Under the pieces are notes generated by a model. The model searched no databases. It was given only the letters and a program-made list of their open reading frames with translations, and had not been told where the DNA came from. 64,000 nucleotides of DNA from assembly GCA_019009955.1 (NCBI GenBank), contig JADPXZ010000007.1:5652001-5716000 (forward strand). The letters are read 5' to 3'. This document shows, one piece after another, positions 12,410 through 22,637 of this stretch. Source of the stretch: Riptortus pedestris (taxonomy: Eukaryota; Arthropoda; Insecta; Hemiptera; Alydidae). Both the position numbers and the translations under genes were made by a program. The number at the start of each line of letters is the position of its first letter. Positions within the stretch are counted from its first letter, which is position 1.

Positions 12410-13167
12410 AGCAGATTTCCCTTCAGGGAAATCAGCTATTGAGGTCGTACTCATGATGCGAGTTTCGAAAAATTTCTTCAAATGTCCATCGATCCTACCC
12501 AGGAGATGACGAAAATGAGGTCCGTTCAAAATTATATATATATATCTATATATATATATATATATATATATATCTATCTATATATATATAGATATATATA
12601 TATATTTGTCTGTTAACGCTCTAGCGGTCGCAATTCTTGTTTGATCTTTACCAAACTCGGAATTTAATCGTTTTATGTAAAAAGGAAGACTAAGTTCGTT
12701 AATGGCTGAAATCGAACCAGTGGGAGGGGGGGTTTAGAGGGGGGGATTTTTGAAAATTCAAAATATCTCCGTTATTATGCGTCGGATCGAAAAATTGTAT
12801 AGAATACATCTTATTGCAAATTAAATTTACTATAAATATTGTTCTATTCATTTATTCTTTATCTTGAATATTAACCGAGATATTTGCATTTGTATTCTGC
12901 GTGATACTGGTCACCAGTAGGCTATGTTCGAACTTTCCGGCGAGAGCTCTGGCGGCCGTTTCTATAACTTCGCCCCTCGTGAATAGGTTTAGAGGTTAGG
13001 TCAACTGTTTTTTGGGGCTAGAAACTACTGGGTTGTTACGCCCTAAATAATGTTTTAGGTTTAGAGGTTTCTTACTACTACAGTTGTTATTAGGCAGATT
13101 TCCCTATTGTAAAACTTCACGTGGGAAATCTGCTTAGTTTACGCAGCCCCTGCATGACGGACTTTTA
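12410..13167 (+). mobile_element. Family A element, complete, head-to-tail with previous copy
   Basis: Left hairpin variant with TTCAGGGAAAT, (TA)n with TATC interruptions at 12535-12603, the core, then the variant right half containing GAGCTCTGGCGGCCGTTTCT and GGGGCTAGAAACTACTGGG. It ends CCCCTGCATGACGGACTTTT. The same right-half subtype occurs at 3290, 14935 and 51152. Confidence 0.85.
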
Positions 13168-13427
13168 ACCTTTTTTATTGGTTTTTATAAGGTTGCTTTG
13201 CCTTTACTATTTTAGAATTATAACAAGAAAATGTGTAAATCGGTTTAATTGCGACACACCTAAATAAATATTAGAACTACACACATGCCACATGTTTTAG
13301 ATGCTTTTGTACACATGTATATGTTTACCCTGAACGAAAAAATTACGTCAAATATTAGAAAAAAGTATCATTTTTAGCCATTAATTTCCTACTGATCATC
13401 CACCAACTATACTCATCACTAATTTTT

Positions 13428-13553
13428 TAGCAGATTTCCCTCAAGGGAAATCAGTCTATGGAGGTTGTACTCATGACGGAATTTTCGACATTTTTCTTTC
13501 AAATGTCCATTCGATCCTACCTAGTAGATGACGAAAATGAGCTCCGTTCAAAA

Positions 13554-13617
<64 letters not shown>

Positions 13618-14488
13618 ATCTAATATCTATCTATCTATATATCTATCTTATATATTTGTCTGTTACCGCTCTAGCGGTCGCAATTTTTGTTTAATCCTTA
13701 CCAAACTTCATATTTAAGCGTTTTAATGTAAAAAGAAAGATCAAGTTCGTATTAACGGCTGGAAATCGGGACCAGTGGGAGGTAGGGTTTAGAGGGGAGG
13801 ATTTTCGAAAATTCGAAATATTCTCCGTTATTAGGCATCGGATCGAAATATTGTATAAAACCAACATTATTACAAATTTAAAGTTACTATAAATATTGTT
13901 ATATACATTTATTCTCTATCTTGAATATTAACCGATGATATTTGCATTTTTTCAGTTTTCACCAAACCGCCACTTCTACTAATGTTACGTAACAATACTC
14001 TGATACATAATAAATCACATTATTGGAAGTTTAAATACCAAAAATTGTATTCAAGAAACCTTTATTATACGAGATACATGCTAAATATGCACTGGTGAAT
14101 CCCCCCCCCCCACCTCCCCCATCTTTAAAGTATTGTGGACTACTAAAATTTTGGTATTGATTGAGATAACAATTATTCTGACTCATTATGTAATTTACAG
14201 TACTATATTATAGTAAATAGTTCACAATAAAAATTAAATTTGTTATATTCTGATATATTTCAGTAATTGTTTTCTTTTCCGGTGTGAGGCGGGACCCGTT
14301 TGTTTACATTTCTAACCTACGCTTCCTGTCCGGCAGGCTATTGGAAAATTGGATGAAACCATTTCTTATTTCCGTTTGTATTTATTCACGGTATTGTGTT
14401 AGCAGTATGTATATTTATCTATTAGCTAAACTTCACGAGGGAAATACTGCTTAGTTTTACGCAGCCCCCTGTCGTGAGACGGACCTGT
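13428..14488 (+). mobile_element. Family A element, long subtype (about 1.06 kb)
   Basis: Left end and (TA)n are as in the family, but after the core it has about 450 bp of extra sequence (ACCAAACCGCCACTTCTACT, a C-run at 14101, TGAGGCGGGACCCGTTTGTT) before a slightly corrupted right end (GGGAAATACTGCTTAGTTTT). The same long subtype is at 57662-58615, and its 5' part is at 20379-20585. Confidence 0.8.
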
Positions 14489-14932
14489 TTATTTTTTTTT
14501 ATATATATATATTTAATATTTTTTTAATGTTTACATATAAAATGTTGTTATCTATTTCACGTTTGTTTATTTGTCATTTGTTTTTTTTTTCTGGTATTTC
14601 TTATTGTTACTTCTTGTTATCTATTTTACTTTTGTTATTTAACAATTTGTTACTTTTGTTATTGTGCAATTTTTGGAAGGGCAAATCACCTTCGATGTGA
14701 TGCCCATAAATAAATAAATCAAATCAAATCATCCTGCTTTATTATTTAATTTTTATTTATTTATTTATAATTTATAATTTATTTAATTTATTTAAGCTTG
14801 TACTGCTCGAACTAGTGGAGCCGGCAGAATCTAACTAGGGCCCGCCTTGCCTATCTTCCTGGAGCTTCTGGACCTTTCCTTGGCTAGCCCCTTCTACAGG
14901 CATTTATAAGAGACCCTGTCAGTACCTCAGTT
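14489..14932. other. AT-rich DNA with a probable LINE 3' end
   Basis: About 14675-14730 reads GATGTGATGCCCATAAATAA followed by (AAATC)-type short repeats, resembling the 3' tail of a Jockey/CR1-group LINE. The rest is AT-rich, plus a unique moderately GC-rich segment at 14800-14930. No exon is seen. Confidence 0.4.
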
Positions 14933-14934
14933 TT

Positions 14935-15631
14935 AGCAGATTTCCCTTAAGGGAAATCAGCTATTGAGGTCGTACTCATGACGCGAGTTTCGAAAAATTT
15001 CTTCAAATGTCCATCGATCCTAGTCAGGAGATGACGAAAATGAGGTCCGTTCAAAACTATATATATATATATATATGTCTATTAACACTCTAGCGGTCGC
15101 AATTTTTGTTTAATCGTCACCAAAATTGGTATTTAATCGGTTCATGTAAAAAGGAAGATCAAGTTCGTTAACGGCTGAAATCGGACCAGTGGGAGGGGGG
15201 GTTTAGAGGGGAGGATTTTCAAAAATTCGAAATATCTCCGTTACTATACGTCGGATCGAAAAATTGTACAGAACCAATCTTATTGCAAATTAAATTTACT
15301 ATAAATATCCTTCTATACATTTATTCTGTATCTTGAATATTAACCGAGATATTTGCATTTGTATTCTGCGTGTGGTCACCAGTAGGCTATGTTCGGACTT
15401 TCCGCCGAGAGCTCTGGCGGCCGTTTCTATAACTATTCGTCCCTCGTGAATAGGTTTAGAGGTTAGGTCAACTGTTTTTTTGGGGCTAGAAACTACTGGG
15501 TTATTACGCCCTAAATAATGTTTTAGGTTTAGAGGTTTCTTACTACTACAGTTGTTATTAGGCAGATTTCTCTATTGTAAAACTTCACGTGGGAAATCTG
15601 CTTAGTTTACGCAGCCCCTGCCTGGCGGACA
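14935..15631 (+). mobile_element. Family A element, complete
   Basis: Left hairpin AGCAGATTTCCCTTAAGGGA, a short (TA)n at 15058-15077, the core, a GAGCTCTGGCGGCCG right-half subtype, and right end CAGCCCCTGCCTGGCGGAC. Flanking T runs are present on both sides. Confidence 0.85.
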
Positions 15632-15765
15632 TTTTCAGTTTTATGGCCGATGTCTTGATGGTCACATCAGTGCTACAGTGCGACTTAGTGCAGTGCGGTA
15701 AAGTGTTTTTATAAGAAGAACAGTGTTGTGCCGTGACTGTAAGTAACAGTTTAGTGCCGTGTTTA

Positions 15766-17163
15766 AGACAGTGCAGTGCCGCGAAGTAAAGGACAGTGCA
15801 GTGGCGCGAAGTTAAAAGGACAGTGCAGTGCCGCGAAGTAAAGGACAGTGCAGTGCCGCGAAGTAAAGGACAGTGCAGTGCCGCGAAGTAAAAAGGACAG
15901 TGCAGTGCCGCGAAGTGAAGGACAGTGCAGTGCCGCGAAGTAAAGGACAGTGCAGTGCCGCGAAGTAAAAAGGACAGTGCAGTGCCGCGAAGTGAAGGAC
16001 AGTGCAGTGCCGCGAAGTAAAGGACAGTGCAGTGCCGCGAAGGTGAAGCGACAGTGCAGTGCCGCGGAAGTAAAGGACAGTGCAGGTGCCGCGAAGTTGA
16101 AGGACAGTGAGTGCCGCGAAGTAAAGGACAGTCAAGTGGCCGCGAAGTAAAGGACATTGCAGTGCGCGAAGTAAAGGAATTGCAGATGCGCGATGTAAAG
16201 GCAGTGCAGTTGCCGCGAAGTAAAGGACAGTGCAGTGCCGCGAAGTAAAAAGGACAGTGCAGTGCCGCGAAGGTGAAAGGACAGTGCCAGTGCCGCGAAG
16301 TGAAGGACAGTTTGCAGTGCCGCGATAAAGGAACCGTGCAGTAGTGCAGCGAAGTAAAGGGACAGTGCAGTTGCCGCGAAGTAAAGGACAGTGCAGTGCC
16401 GCGAAGTAAAAATGGACAGTGCAGTGCCGCGAAGTAAAGGACAGTGCAGTGTGCGCCGAAGTGTGAAGGACAGTGCAGTGCCGCGAAGTAAAAGGACAGT
16501 GCAGTGCGGCGTAGTAAATGACAGTGCAGTGCCGCGAAGTATAGAACAGTGCAGTGCCGCGAAGTATAGGACAGTGCAGTGCCGCGAAGTAAAGGACAGT
16601 GCAGTGCCGCGAAGTAAAGGACAGTGCAGTGCCGCGAAGTAAAGGACAGTGAAGTGCCGCGAAGTAAAGGGCAGTGCAGTGCCGCGAAGTAAAGGACAGT
16701 GCAGTGCCGCGAAGTAAAGGACAGTGCAGTGCCGCGAAGTAAAGGACAGTGCAGTGCCGCGAAGTAAAGGACAGTGCAGTGCCGCGAAGTAAAGGACAGT
16801 GCAGTGCCGCGAAGTAAAGGACAGTGCGGTGCCGCGAAGTAAAGGGACAGTGCAGTGCCGCGAAGTAAAGGACAGTGCAGTGCCGCGAAGTAAAGGACAG
16901 TGAAGTGCCGCGAAGTAAAGGGCAGTGCAGTGCCGCGAAGTAGAAGGACAGTGGCAGTGCCCGCGAAGTAAAGGACAGTTGCAGTGCCGCGAGTAAAGGG
17001 ACAGTGCATGTGCGCGAAGTAAAGGACAGTGAAGTGCCGCGAAGTAAAGGGCAGTGCAGTGCCGCGAAGTAAAGGATAGTGCAGTGCCGCGAAGTAAAGG
17101 GCAGTGCAGTGCCGCGAAGTAAAGGACAGTGCAGTGCCGCGAAGTAAAGGACAGTGCAGTGCC
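15766..17163. repeat. 25-bp tandem satellite, about 55 copies
   Basis: The unit is GACAGTGCAGTGCCGCGAAG plus TAAAG, period 25 bp. The central and right parts are nearly uniform, while the left third and the middle carry many 1-2 bp indels and substitutions. The 400-residue minus-strand frames rich in LHCPLLRG and TALSFTSR arise because 3 x 25 bp is a multiple of three; they are not genes. Flanking sequence on both sides contains degenerate CAGTGCCG and GTGACCGCGA words, suggesting the array grew from a local GTGCCG-rich seed. Confidence 0.95.
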
Positions 17164-17429
17164 GTCGTTTTATGTGAAGTTCAGTGACCGCGAGTGAATT
17201 ATTGGACTGTGTAACCTGAAGAACAGTGACGATATCAGCGTAATACTGTGAATAGTAATAGTTCACCAAGAGTATTGTGCAATGTGAAATAAATTATGCT
17301 GTGATAAACTGTGAAACTTGTGTGTGTTTAAGTTTGCAATCCAAAAGAACTCTCATTAACAACGTTTATTACTGTTTTTTGGCAATAAAAACGTAACAAT
17401 ATTAATATAATTAACAATAGTATAATTAC
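17164..17429. other. Intron sequence next to the 25-bp satellite
   Basis: GTGAA/CTGTG-rich flank of the satellite to about 17330, then AT-rich intron with the donor GTAATTA of the neighbouring minus-strand exon. Confidence 0.4.
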
Positions 17430-17504
17430 CTTTTTAATGTCGGATATAAAAACTATAAACTTTTTGTCAGCAGATATTCTGAAGTCCACTGCATTGAGCA
17501 TTCG
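17430..17504 (-). CDS. Internal exon, dipeptidyl-peptidase 4/10-like protein (S9B)
   Basis: A 75-bp exon (25 codons, phase 0 at both ends) between acceptor TTTCTGTTTCAG and donor GTAATTA. It reads RMLNAVDFRISADKKFIVF then ISDIKK. This matches the S9B propeller strand that follows the N-(S/T)-T-F motif, where family members have a hydrophobic start, Y/F-x-(L/I)-S-x-D-x-(K/R)-(F/Y)-(I/V)-L and D-V-x-K. It joins in frame to the exon at 18911-18817 upstream and to 8727-8675 downstream. The open frame continuing beyond both splice sites is intronic read-through. Confidence 0.8.
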
Positions 17505-17801
17505 CTGAAACAGAAATATTGGGAAAATATTAATTTTCATATTACACTGAATACAATTCAAAATATACAAATAAATTAGTTCTGCTGGGATATTAAATAA
17601 GTTGGCTAGATTGCTGCTGGAATATATGGAAGGCTGGTTAGGTTTCCAAATGCTGAGCGACTGCCCCCAGCTCCAACAGCCGATGGCTCGAAGTGGCAAT
17701 TATTTTAGGTCTAATGTTTAATAGTTCGATTTAATAATATAACATTTCTGAAATTATTCATCTTGCTTATAAAAACATCTGTCATACAACAAGTTCGTTA
17801 A
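17505..17801. other. Intron of the DPP-like gene
   Basis: AT-rich, about 300 bp. A segment at about 17705-17800 (GTCTAATGTTTAATAG to CATCTGTCATACAACAAGTT) recurs at 44290-44380, again directly before a family A left end, so it is a shared flank or part of a larger duplicated unit. Confidence 0.5.
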
Positions 17802-17802
17802 T

Positions 17803-18695
17803 TTTAGCATATTTCCCCCCACTTTTTCTCTATCGTAAATATTAACCGAGATATTAGCTTTTTCTTTACTAAAGTGTTACACAAGGTTAGTATCTCAGAC
17901 CTAATCTATTGAAGCTATTCATAAATTCCAAATATCTCCGTTATTATGAGTCTGAGAGTAAAATGTTATAGAACCAATCTTGTTGAACTATTGATGCTCT
18001 ACAATTGTTGTTATATGCACTTTTTCTCTATCGTAAATATTAACTGAGATATTAGCGTTTTTCTTAAAAAAATAGTTATGTTTCTCAGACCTAATCTATG
18101 TATTTTAGCTATAATTCCAAATATCTCCGTTATTATGAGTCTGAGAGTAAAATGTTATAGAACCAATCTTGTTGAACTATTGATGCTCTACAATTGTTGT
18201 TATATGCACTTTTTCTCTATCGTAAATATTAACTGAGATATTAGCGTTTTTCTTAAAAAAATAGTGTTATGTTTCAGACCTAATCTATGTATTTTAGCTA
18301 TAATTCCAAATATCTCCGTTATTATGAGCCTGAGAGTAAAATGTTATAGAACCAATCTTGTTGAACTATTGATGCTCTACAATTGTTGTTATATGCACTT
18401 TTTCTCTATAATAAATATTAACCGAGATATTAGCAATTTTCTTTGATTAAGGTGTTCCACAAGGTTAGTATCTCAGTGCTGTTCTATTTTACTTAGTTGT
18501 TCATAACAACAATTCCAAATATCTCCGTTATTATGAGCCTGAGAGTAAAATGTTATAGAACCAATCTTGTTGAACTATTGATGCTCTACAATTGTTGTTA
18601 TATGCACTTTTCTCGTAGAACAAATATTAACCGTGTTATGACTGTTCGGCGGGAAATCAGCTTAGTTCACGCTAAACCTCCGTGACGGACTTTTT
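17803..18695 (+). mobile_element. Family A element with tandemly amplified core units
   Basis: A truncated left end (AGCATATTTCCCC) passes directly into four copies of the core unit and closes with a right end (GGGAAATCAGCTTAGTTCAC, CCTCCGTGACGGAC). This shows that the tandem core arrays are a structural variant of family A: it keeps both termini, lacks the (TA)n, and has amplified the core. Confidence 0.75.
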
Positions 18696-18816
18696 TGTTC
18701 GAAACTCAAAGACTCCCTAGACATTACTGAAGTAAAAATTTACTTTCACTAAATGTCTATTTTTGAAAATAATTAATAATAATAAAATAATGAGTCTATT
18801 ACATACTCAAACTTAC

Positions 18817-18911
18817 AAATGTAGTATTCTTTAGAAATTCCTGGGCAGTCCCGTTTTCTACGTTGAGAATGCTGATCCCACCATAGGCGTCTCTGTAGGA
18901 AATCTCGAAAT
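18817..18911 (-). CDS. Internal exon, dipeptidyl-peptidase 4/10-like protein (S9B)
   Basis: A 95-bp minus-strand exon between acceptor TTGTTTTCAG and perfect donor GTAAGT. It starts with two bases of a split codon, then encodes FEISYRDAYGGISILNVENG and TAQEFLKNTTF, and ends in phase 0. This resembles the first propeller blade of DPP4-family proteins: a (E/D)-(F/Y)-x-Y-(R/K) strand, G-(D/G/N)-I-x-(I/V)-(F/L)-N, then F-L-x-N-(S/T)-T-F. Two N-glycosylation sequons (NGT, NTT) sit where DPP4 has its own, consistent with an extracellular domain. Whether the protein is an active peptidase cannot be told, since the catalytic domain lies outside the window. Confidence 0.85.
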
Positions 18912-18980
18912 CTGAAAACAAGTAAATATAACAAACAAATTGGAATAATTCATAATTGTAAGTAATGCAATAATAATAGT

Positions 18981-19513
18981 TATTATCCAAGTGACGAAAG
19001 TAGATCATTTTCCAACTCGAGTGAAACGTTTAGCCACACGAGCGAAGCGAGTCTGGTAATTTCACGAGAGTTGTAAATTCTACATTCGTCATGAGTGTAA
19101 TATTAAATTTTTTCTGTAATCGTGTAATACATGATCAGATCTAAGCAGAATATGAACAAAATTAGGATGTTGTGAAGATTATGGTATGTTGTTGGTAGGT
19201 TATAAGCATCGTTGTTGGCAGGTTATAAGCATAGTTATAAAACAACTAGTGATGATTGTCAAGTAGTGCAGTTATAAACAAGTGCACGTTATAAACAAGG
19301 AAGGTAATTATTATTATATTTAAATTTTAAAATATATTGATTATTTCCACCAATACCAAAAATATAAACAAGGAAGGTAATTATTAATTTATACTTATTA
19401 CTAATTAAGAAGGCAATTCACTTTCTTCACTTGTGAACAAAGTGATTACTTTCTTCACTCTATTGCAAAATGTTTCACTTTCTTCACTCATTTCAGTTTA
19501 GTAATGTTACCAT
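18981..19513 (+). repeat. Dispersed repeat E, copy 1
   Basis: About 530 bp starting near CCAAGTGACGAAAGTAGATC and ending near AGTAATGTTACCATTA. It is shared in inverted orientation with 43029-43635. Contains CACGAGCGAAGCGAGTC and several TTTCACTTTCTTCACT subrepeats. No coding capacity was seen and the class is unknown. One end lies 70 bp from the DPP-like exon. Confidence 0.7.
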
Positions 19514-19549
19514 TAATTAACGATTAAAGAATAAAATCATTTATGATAA

Positions 19550-19594
19550 ATCACAATTTTCGAAAATTATCTTCAAATGTCCGACGTTACTACC

Positions 19595-19674
<80 letters not shown>

Positions 19675-20016
19675 TAGCTCAGATACCCGTCTTCACCTGG
19701 GAATTCATTTGAGGTACTTTGCACAAAATTTTGACATTTACCCGTCCCAGTGATTAGGGTTAATACCCGTTGTTGGCATTTGTTAATAATAAAATTAATT
19801 TTTTATGTAAGTCCTCCAAATTGTCATATTTCCCGTCTCCTGTGCATTATGCATAGATTTCAGCTATTAAGGACAAAATATTAACGTAGATTTGAATTAA
19901 TTCTTCCAGGTCAGGTACTTCATAGTTCAAATTGGAATGAATTGTTGAGCATATCAATATTTCTACGCAAATTACTTGCTCCACACATTGTTCCTGTATA
20001 AAAAAATACATATACG

Positions 20017-20053
<37 letters not shown>
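19550..20053 (+). mobile_element. Family A left fragment, (TA)n, and family B head
   Basis: A degraded family A left block (TTTTCGAAAATTATCTTCAA) leads into (TA)n at about 19599-19672. This is followed by a family B head (CTAGCTCAGATACCCG) to about 20022 and another TA tract. The B copy stops after the segment ACATTGTTCCTGTATA. Confidence 0.65.
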
Positions 20054-20059
<6 letters not shown>

Positions 20060-20378
20060 GTAACCTCTGTCTGTATATTGATTTTTTTGCGAAATTTCAC
20101 GATAACTTTTCGTTTCACATGTCATAGACACCATAACTGCATTTTGTTTCTTTGGTGTCTGTTTGTTTGTTTGTTTGTTACCTTTTCACGCATAAACAGC
20201 TGAACCGAATTTTATGAAACTTGGTATGTATATTACTACTAACCCAACTTAGACTTTAGGCTATATTAATATTCTCTATGACAAAGAGGAGTGGGGGTTG
20301 TAAGGGAGGCCTGAAATTAAAAATAGCGGAATTTCGTTTTCTATTCGTTTTTCGGCAAATATGAACATAACAAAAGTG
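20054..20378 (-). mobile_element. Family B element, tail fragment
   Basis: Reversed B tail: AATTGTAACCTCTGTCTGTA, a (GTTT)n stretch and GCCTGAAATTAAAAATAGCG. It ends abruptly in family A core sequence at 20379. Confidence 0.7.
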
Positions 20379-20585
20379 GTTTATTTTGTATAGAACCAAT
20401 CTTATTGCAAATTAAATTTCCTATAAATATTGTTATATACATTATATTATTCTCTATCATGAACATTAACCGAGATATTTGCATTTTTCAGTTTTCATCC
20501 TACCAAATATTGTTTTCAACAGACCTTTTTTATACGAGATACATGCAAAAATGTTAAGGTACCCCCACCCCCGCCATCTTAAGTT
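20379..20585 (+). mobile_element. Family A fragment of the long subtype
   Basis: Core unit from TATAGAACCAATCTTATTGC through ACCGAGATATTTGC, then the long-subtype segment with TATACGAGATACATGC and the C-rich CCCCCACCCCCGCCATCTTA. Confidence 0.65.
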
Positions 20586-20881
20586 CTTAAGCTGGCAAAT
20601 AGGCACGGGTGAGCGATCCACTGTTTCAGAGGATCTTCCTTTTATGAAGCAGAAGCGGACATGTGTCTCAGCAGGTTGGACTAGGAAGTTGTTTCCAGAG
20701 GAGACACAGTCTCGATCAAAAAAATTAGGCAGACTTTCAGAGAAAAATCCTTTGAGGTGTGGACATCATGCAAGTGGCAGGGTGTTGGAGTCCACCATTT
20801 TAAAGAAAACGCAGTACTGAACAAGCATATGACCGAGAAACAGTTGCTCTCTGCTTCAGAATGGACAAACTCTGTCTAACT
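20586..20881. other. Unassigned sequence with an open plus-strand frame
   Basis: A frame ending at 20820 runs through here (LSWQIGTGERSTVSEDLPF, then MKQKRTCVSAGWTRKLF). Its composition is less AT-rich than the surroundings. No domain was recognised, its upstream part is family A sequence, and no splice sites are clear. It may be a relic of a transposase or retrotransposon; no function is assigned. Confidence 0.35.
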
Positions 20882-21116
20882 TACCCCTAGAACTACCCAG
20901 GGGGGGGGGGCTCCTTGAGCCCACAACTTTTTGTTTTTGTTCCCTATCACCCAATTTTAATGGGATATTTTTGATATTTTATGTATTCCTCAGAAAAACA
21001 TCCTAGAGTGAGGGCATAACAATAAAATTAAATAAAAAAATTTCTATGTTGAGAAAACAATTTTTTTTTGACGTATGGGCTCGAGGAGCCCCCCCCCCTT
21101 GGCAATGCAAGGGGTA
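20882..21116. mobile_element. Small G/C-rich terminal-inverted-repeat element
   Basis: The left terminus TACCCCTAGAACTACCCAGG followed by a G-run, CTCCTTGAGCCCA, is mirrored at the right end by TGGGCTCGAGGAGCC, a C-run, and CCTTGGCAATGCAAGGGGTA. It is 235 bp long with an AT-rich centre. No clear target-site duplication is visible. Confidence 0.6.
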
Positions 21117-21130
21117 GTTATACACTTAAG

Positions 21131-21779
21131 TACCAAGGGGGGGGCTCCTCGAGCCCACTGATATTTAATACTACTTTTAACTAGTAATTCAAGTGTTATT
21201 AATTATATTGGTCAAATAAAAATATATATATTCTCCCCATATAATTTTTTTTTCATATAAAAATATATTACTGAGATGTTTATAATTATTGCTCCTGATA
21301 GGTACTTTTTTAGAAAAGAGAAGATTTTCTAGGTTGTTCCCAACTAGGGGAACAGTTAGTCCATGCTGCATCCTGGATAAACACTCGGAAAAAAAATTAT
21401 TGTGCAAAAGCACCGATAATTGCATTACGAATCTGATAATTAGATTTTCTTAAATTATTATTCTATTATAATGTTATAATAACTTAGATATAGATAACTT
21501 TTTATTCTAACAATGTTTAGATATGTTCCTCCAGTAGAATAAAATTACATTTAATTTAAAGTCATCCTTTTTTCCCCATCCGAACTTTTTTTGTTTTAAT
21601 TTATTTTTATTTTTGTATTTAATTTTGTATTTAATTTTTTTTTTCAGAGGTGTCATAAGAAACGTTCATTAAACATAATCCAATAGAAATAAAAATTTTA
21701 AAAAAATTATAGAACCAAAATAAAAGGTTTTTAAGGTTGTGGGCTCGAGGAGCCCCCCCCCCCTTGGTAATCCATGCGA
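21131..21779. mobile_element. Second G/C-rich terminal-inverted-repeat element
   Basis: The left terminus TACCAAGGGGGGGGCTCCTC, GAGCCCA, is mirrored by TGGGCTCGAGGAGCC, a C-run, and CCTTGGTA at the right. It is 649 bp, AT-rich inside, with no credible gene, and lies 14 bp from the related 235-bp element. The two may be pieces of one larger nested element. Confidence 0.6.
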
Positions 21780-21797
21780 CCTGGGAGAGGTCGGTAA

Positions 21798-22167
21798 TAC
21801 GAGGTTAATATAAATTACGCCCCACTGTGTGGTGTTCCGGGAGTTGTCCCGAAGTCAGCGGATGTTGGACCCCTCTGTAGAAGGTGTGGCAGGGAGACCG
21901 AAACACCGGCCCATGTGGTCGGGAATTGTCTACATAAAATGTTGCTGATCAAGAGGCGACATCACCGGGTGAAGCATGCTATGGAGCTCATGAAAACAAA
22001 GAATTTTACATGCTTTGAAGAGGTGTGCGCTGTCGATGACGCAGGGTCAACGAGGTACGCGGACATCATTGCCTTCAAGGAAAATTGTAAATATGCCTAC
22101 ATCCTGGACCCAACGATAAGGTACAAGAGCAACGACCCTGATCAAACGGAGAAGATCCACGAGGAAA
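21798..22167 (+). pseudogene. R2-group LINE fragment: CCHC finger and restriction-like endonuclease
   Basis: Open frame with CRRCGRETETPAHVVGNC (C-x2-C-x8-H-x4-C), then LIKRRHHRVK. Further on comes RYADIIAF...YAYILDPTIRY, in which two Asp residues are 13 apart, as in the (P)D...D core of the endonuclease of R2/NeSL/CRE-type non-LTR elements. A Lys-rich segment (KIHEEKK) follows. The reverse transcriptase part is missing: an in-frame stop lies at 21795-21797, next to the end of the G/C-rich element. The 3' side is cut by insertion of the family A element at 22168. Confidence 0.7.
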
Positions 22168-22584
22168 AGAAAGTCCGTCACGCAGGGGCTGCGTAAACTA
22201 AGCAGATTTCCCAGCGTCAAGTTATGAAATAAAGAAATTTCAGAATAGAGAGTCGAACAGTTACAGGGACAGCACGAACTAGCTCTTGACGGAAACTCAC
22301 GACTAGACCCGAAGTTAGCCGATCTCAACTCAGAAGCTGAAAACAGAAAAATGCCAATATCTCGGTTAATATTCAAGATAGAGAATAAATGTATATAACA
22401 ATATTTATAGTAAATTTAATTTGCAATAAGATTGGTACTATACGATTTTTCGATCGGATGCATAATAACGGAGATATTACAAAGTTTCGAAATTTCTTCC
22501 TCCCACTGGTCCGATTTTAGCCGTTACTGAACTTGATCTTTCATTTTGAAGAAAAACGCTTAAATATCGAGTTTATATATAATA

Positions 22585-22634
<50 letters not shown>
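22168..22634 (-). mobile_element. Family A element, right half up to its (TA)n
   Basis: The reversed right end (AGTCCGTCACGCAGGGGCTG) begins directly after the LINE coding sequence. The core follows, then (TA)n at about 22575-22634, where a family B head begins. The missing left half has its counterpart at 25406-25768. Confidence 0.8.

Positions 22635-22637
<3 letters not shown>

Noticed and set aside
15585..17269. Two overlapping minus-strand frames of over 470 codons with a regular peptide repeat.
   Set aside because: A 25-bp repeat reads through all three phases and gives a 25-residue periodicity automatically; two frames carry the same pattern, so neither is evidence of a protein.
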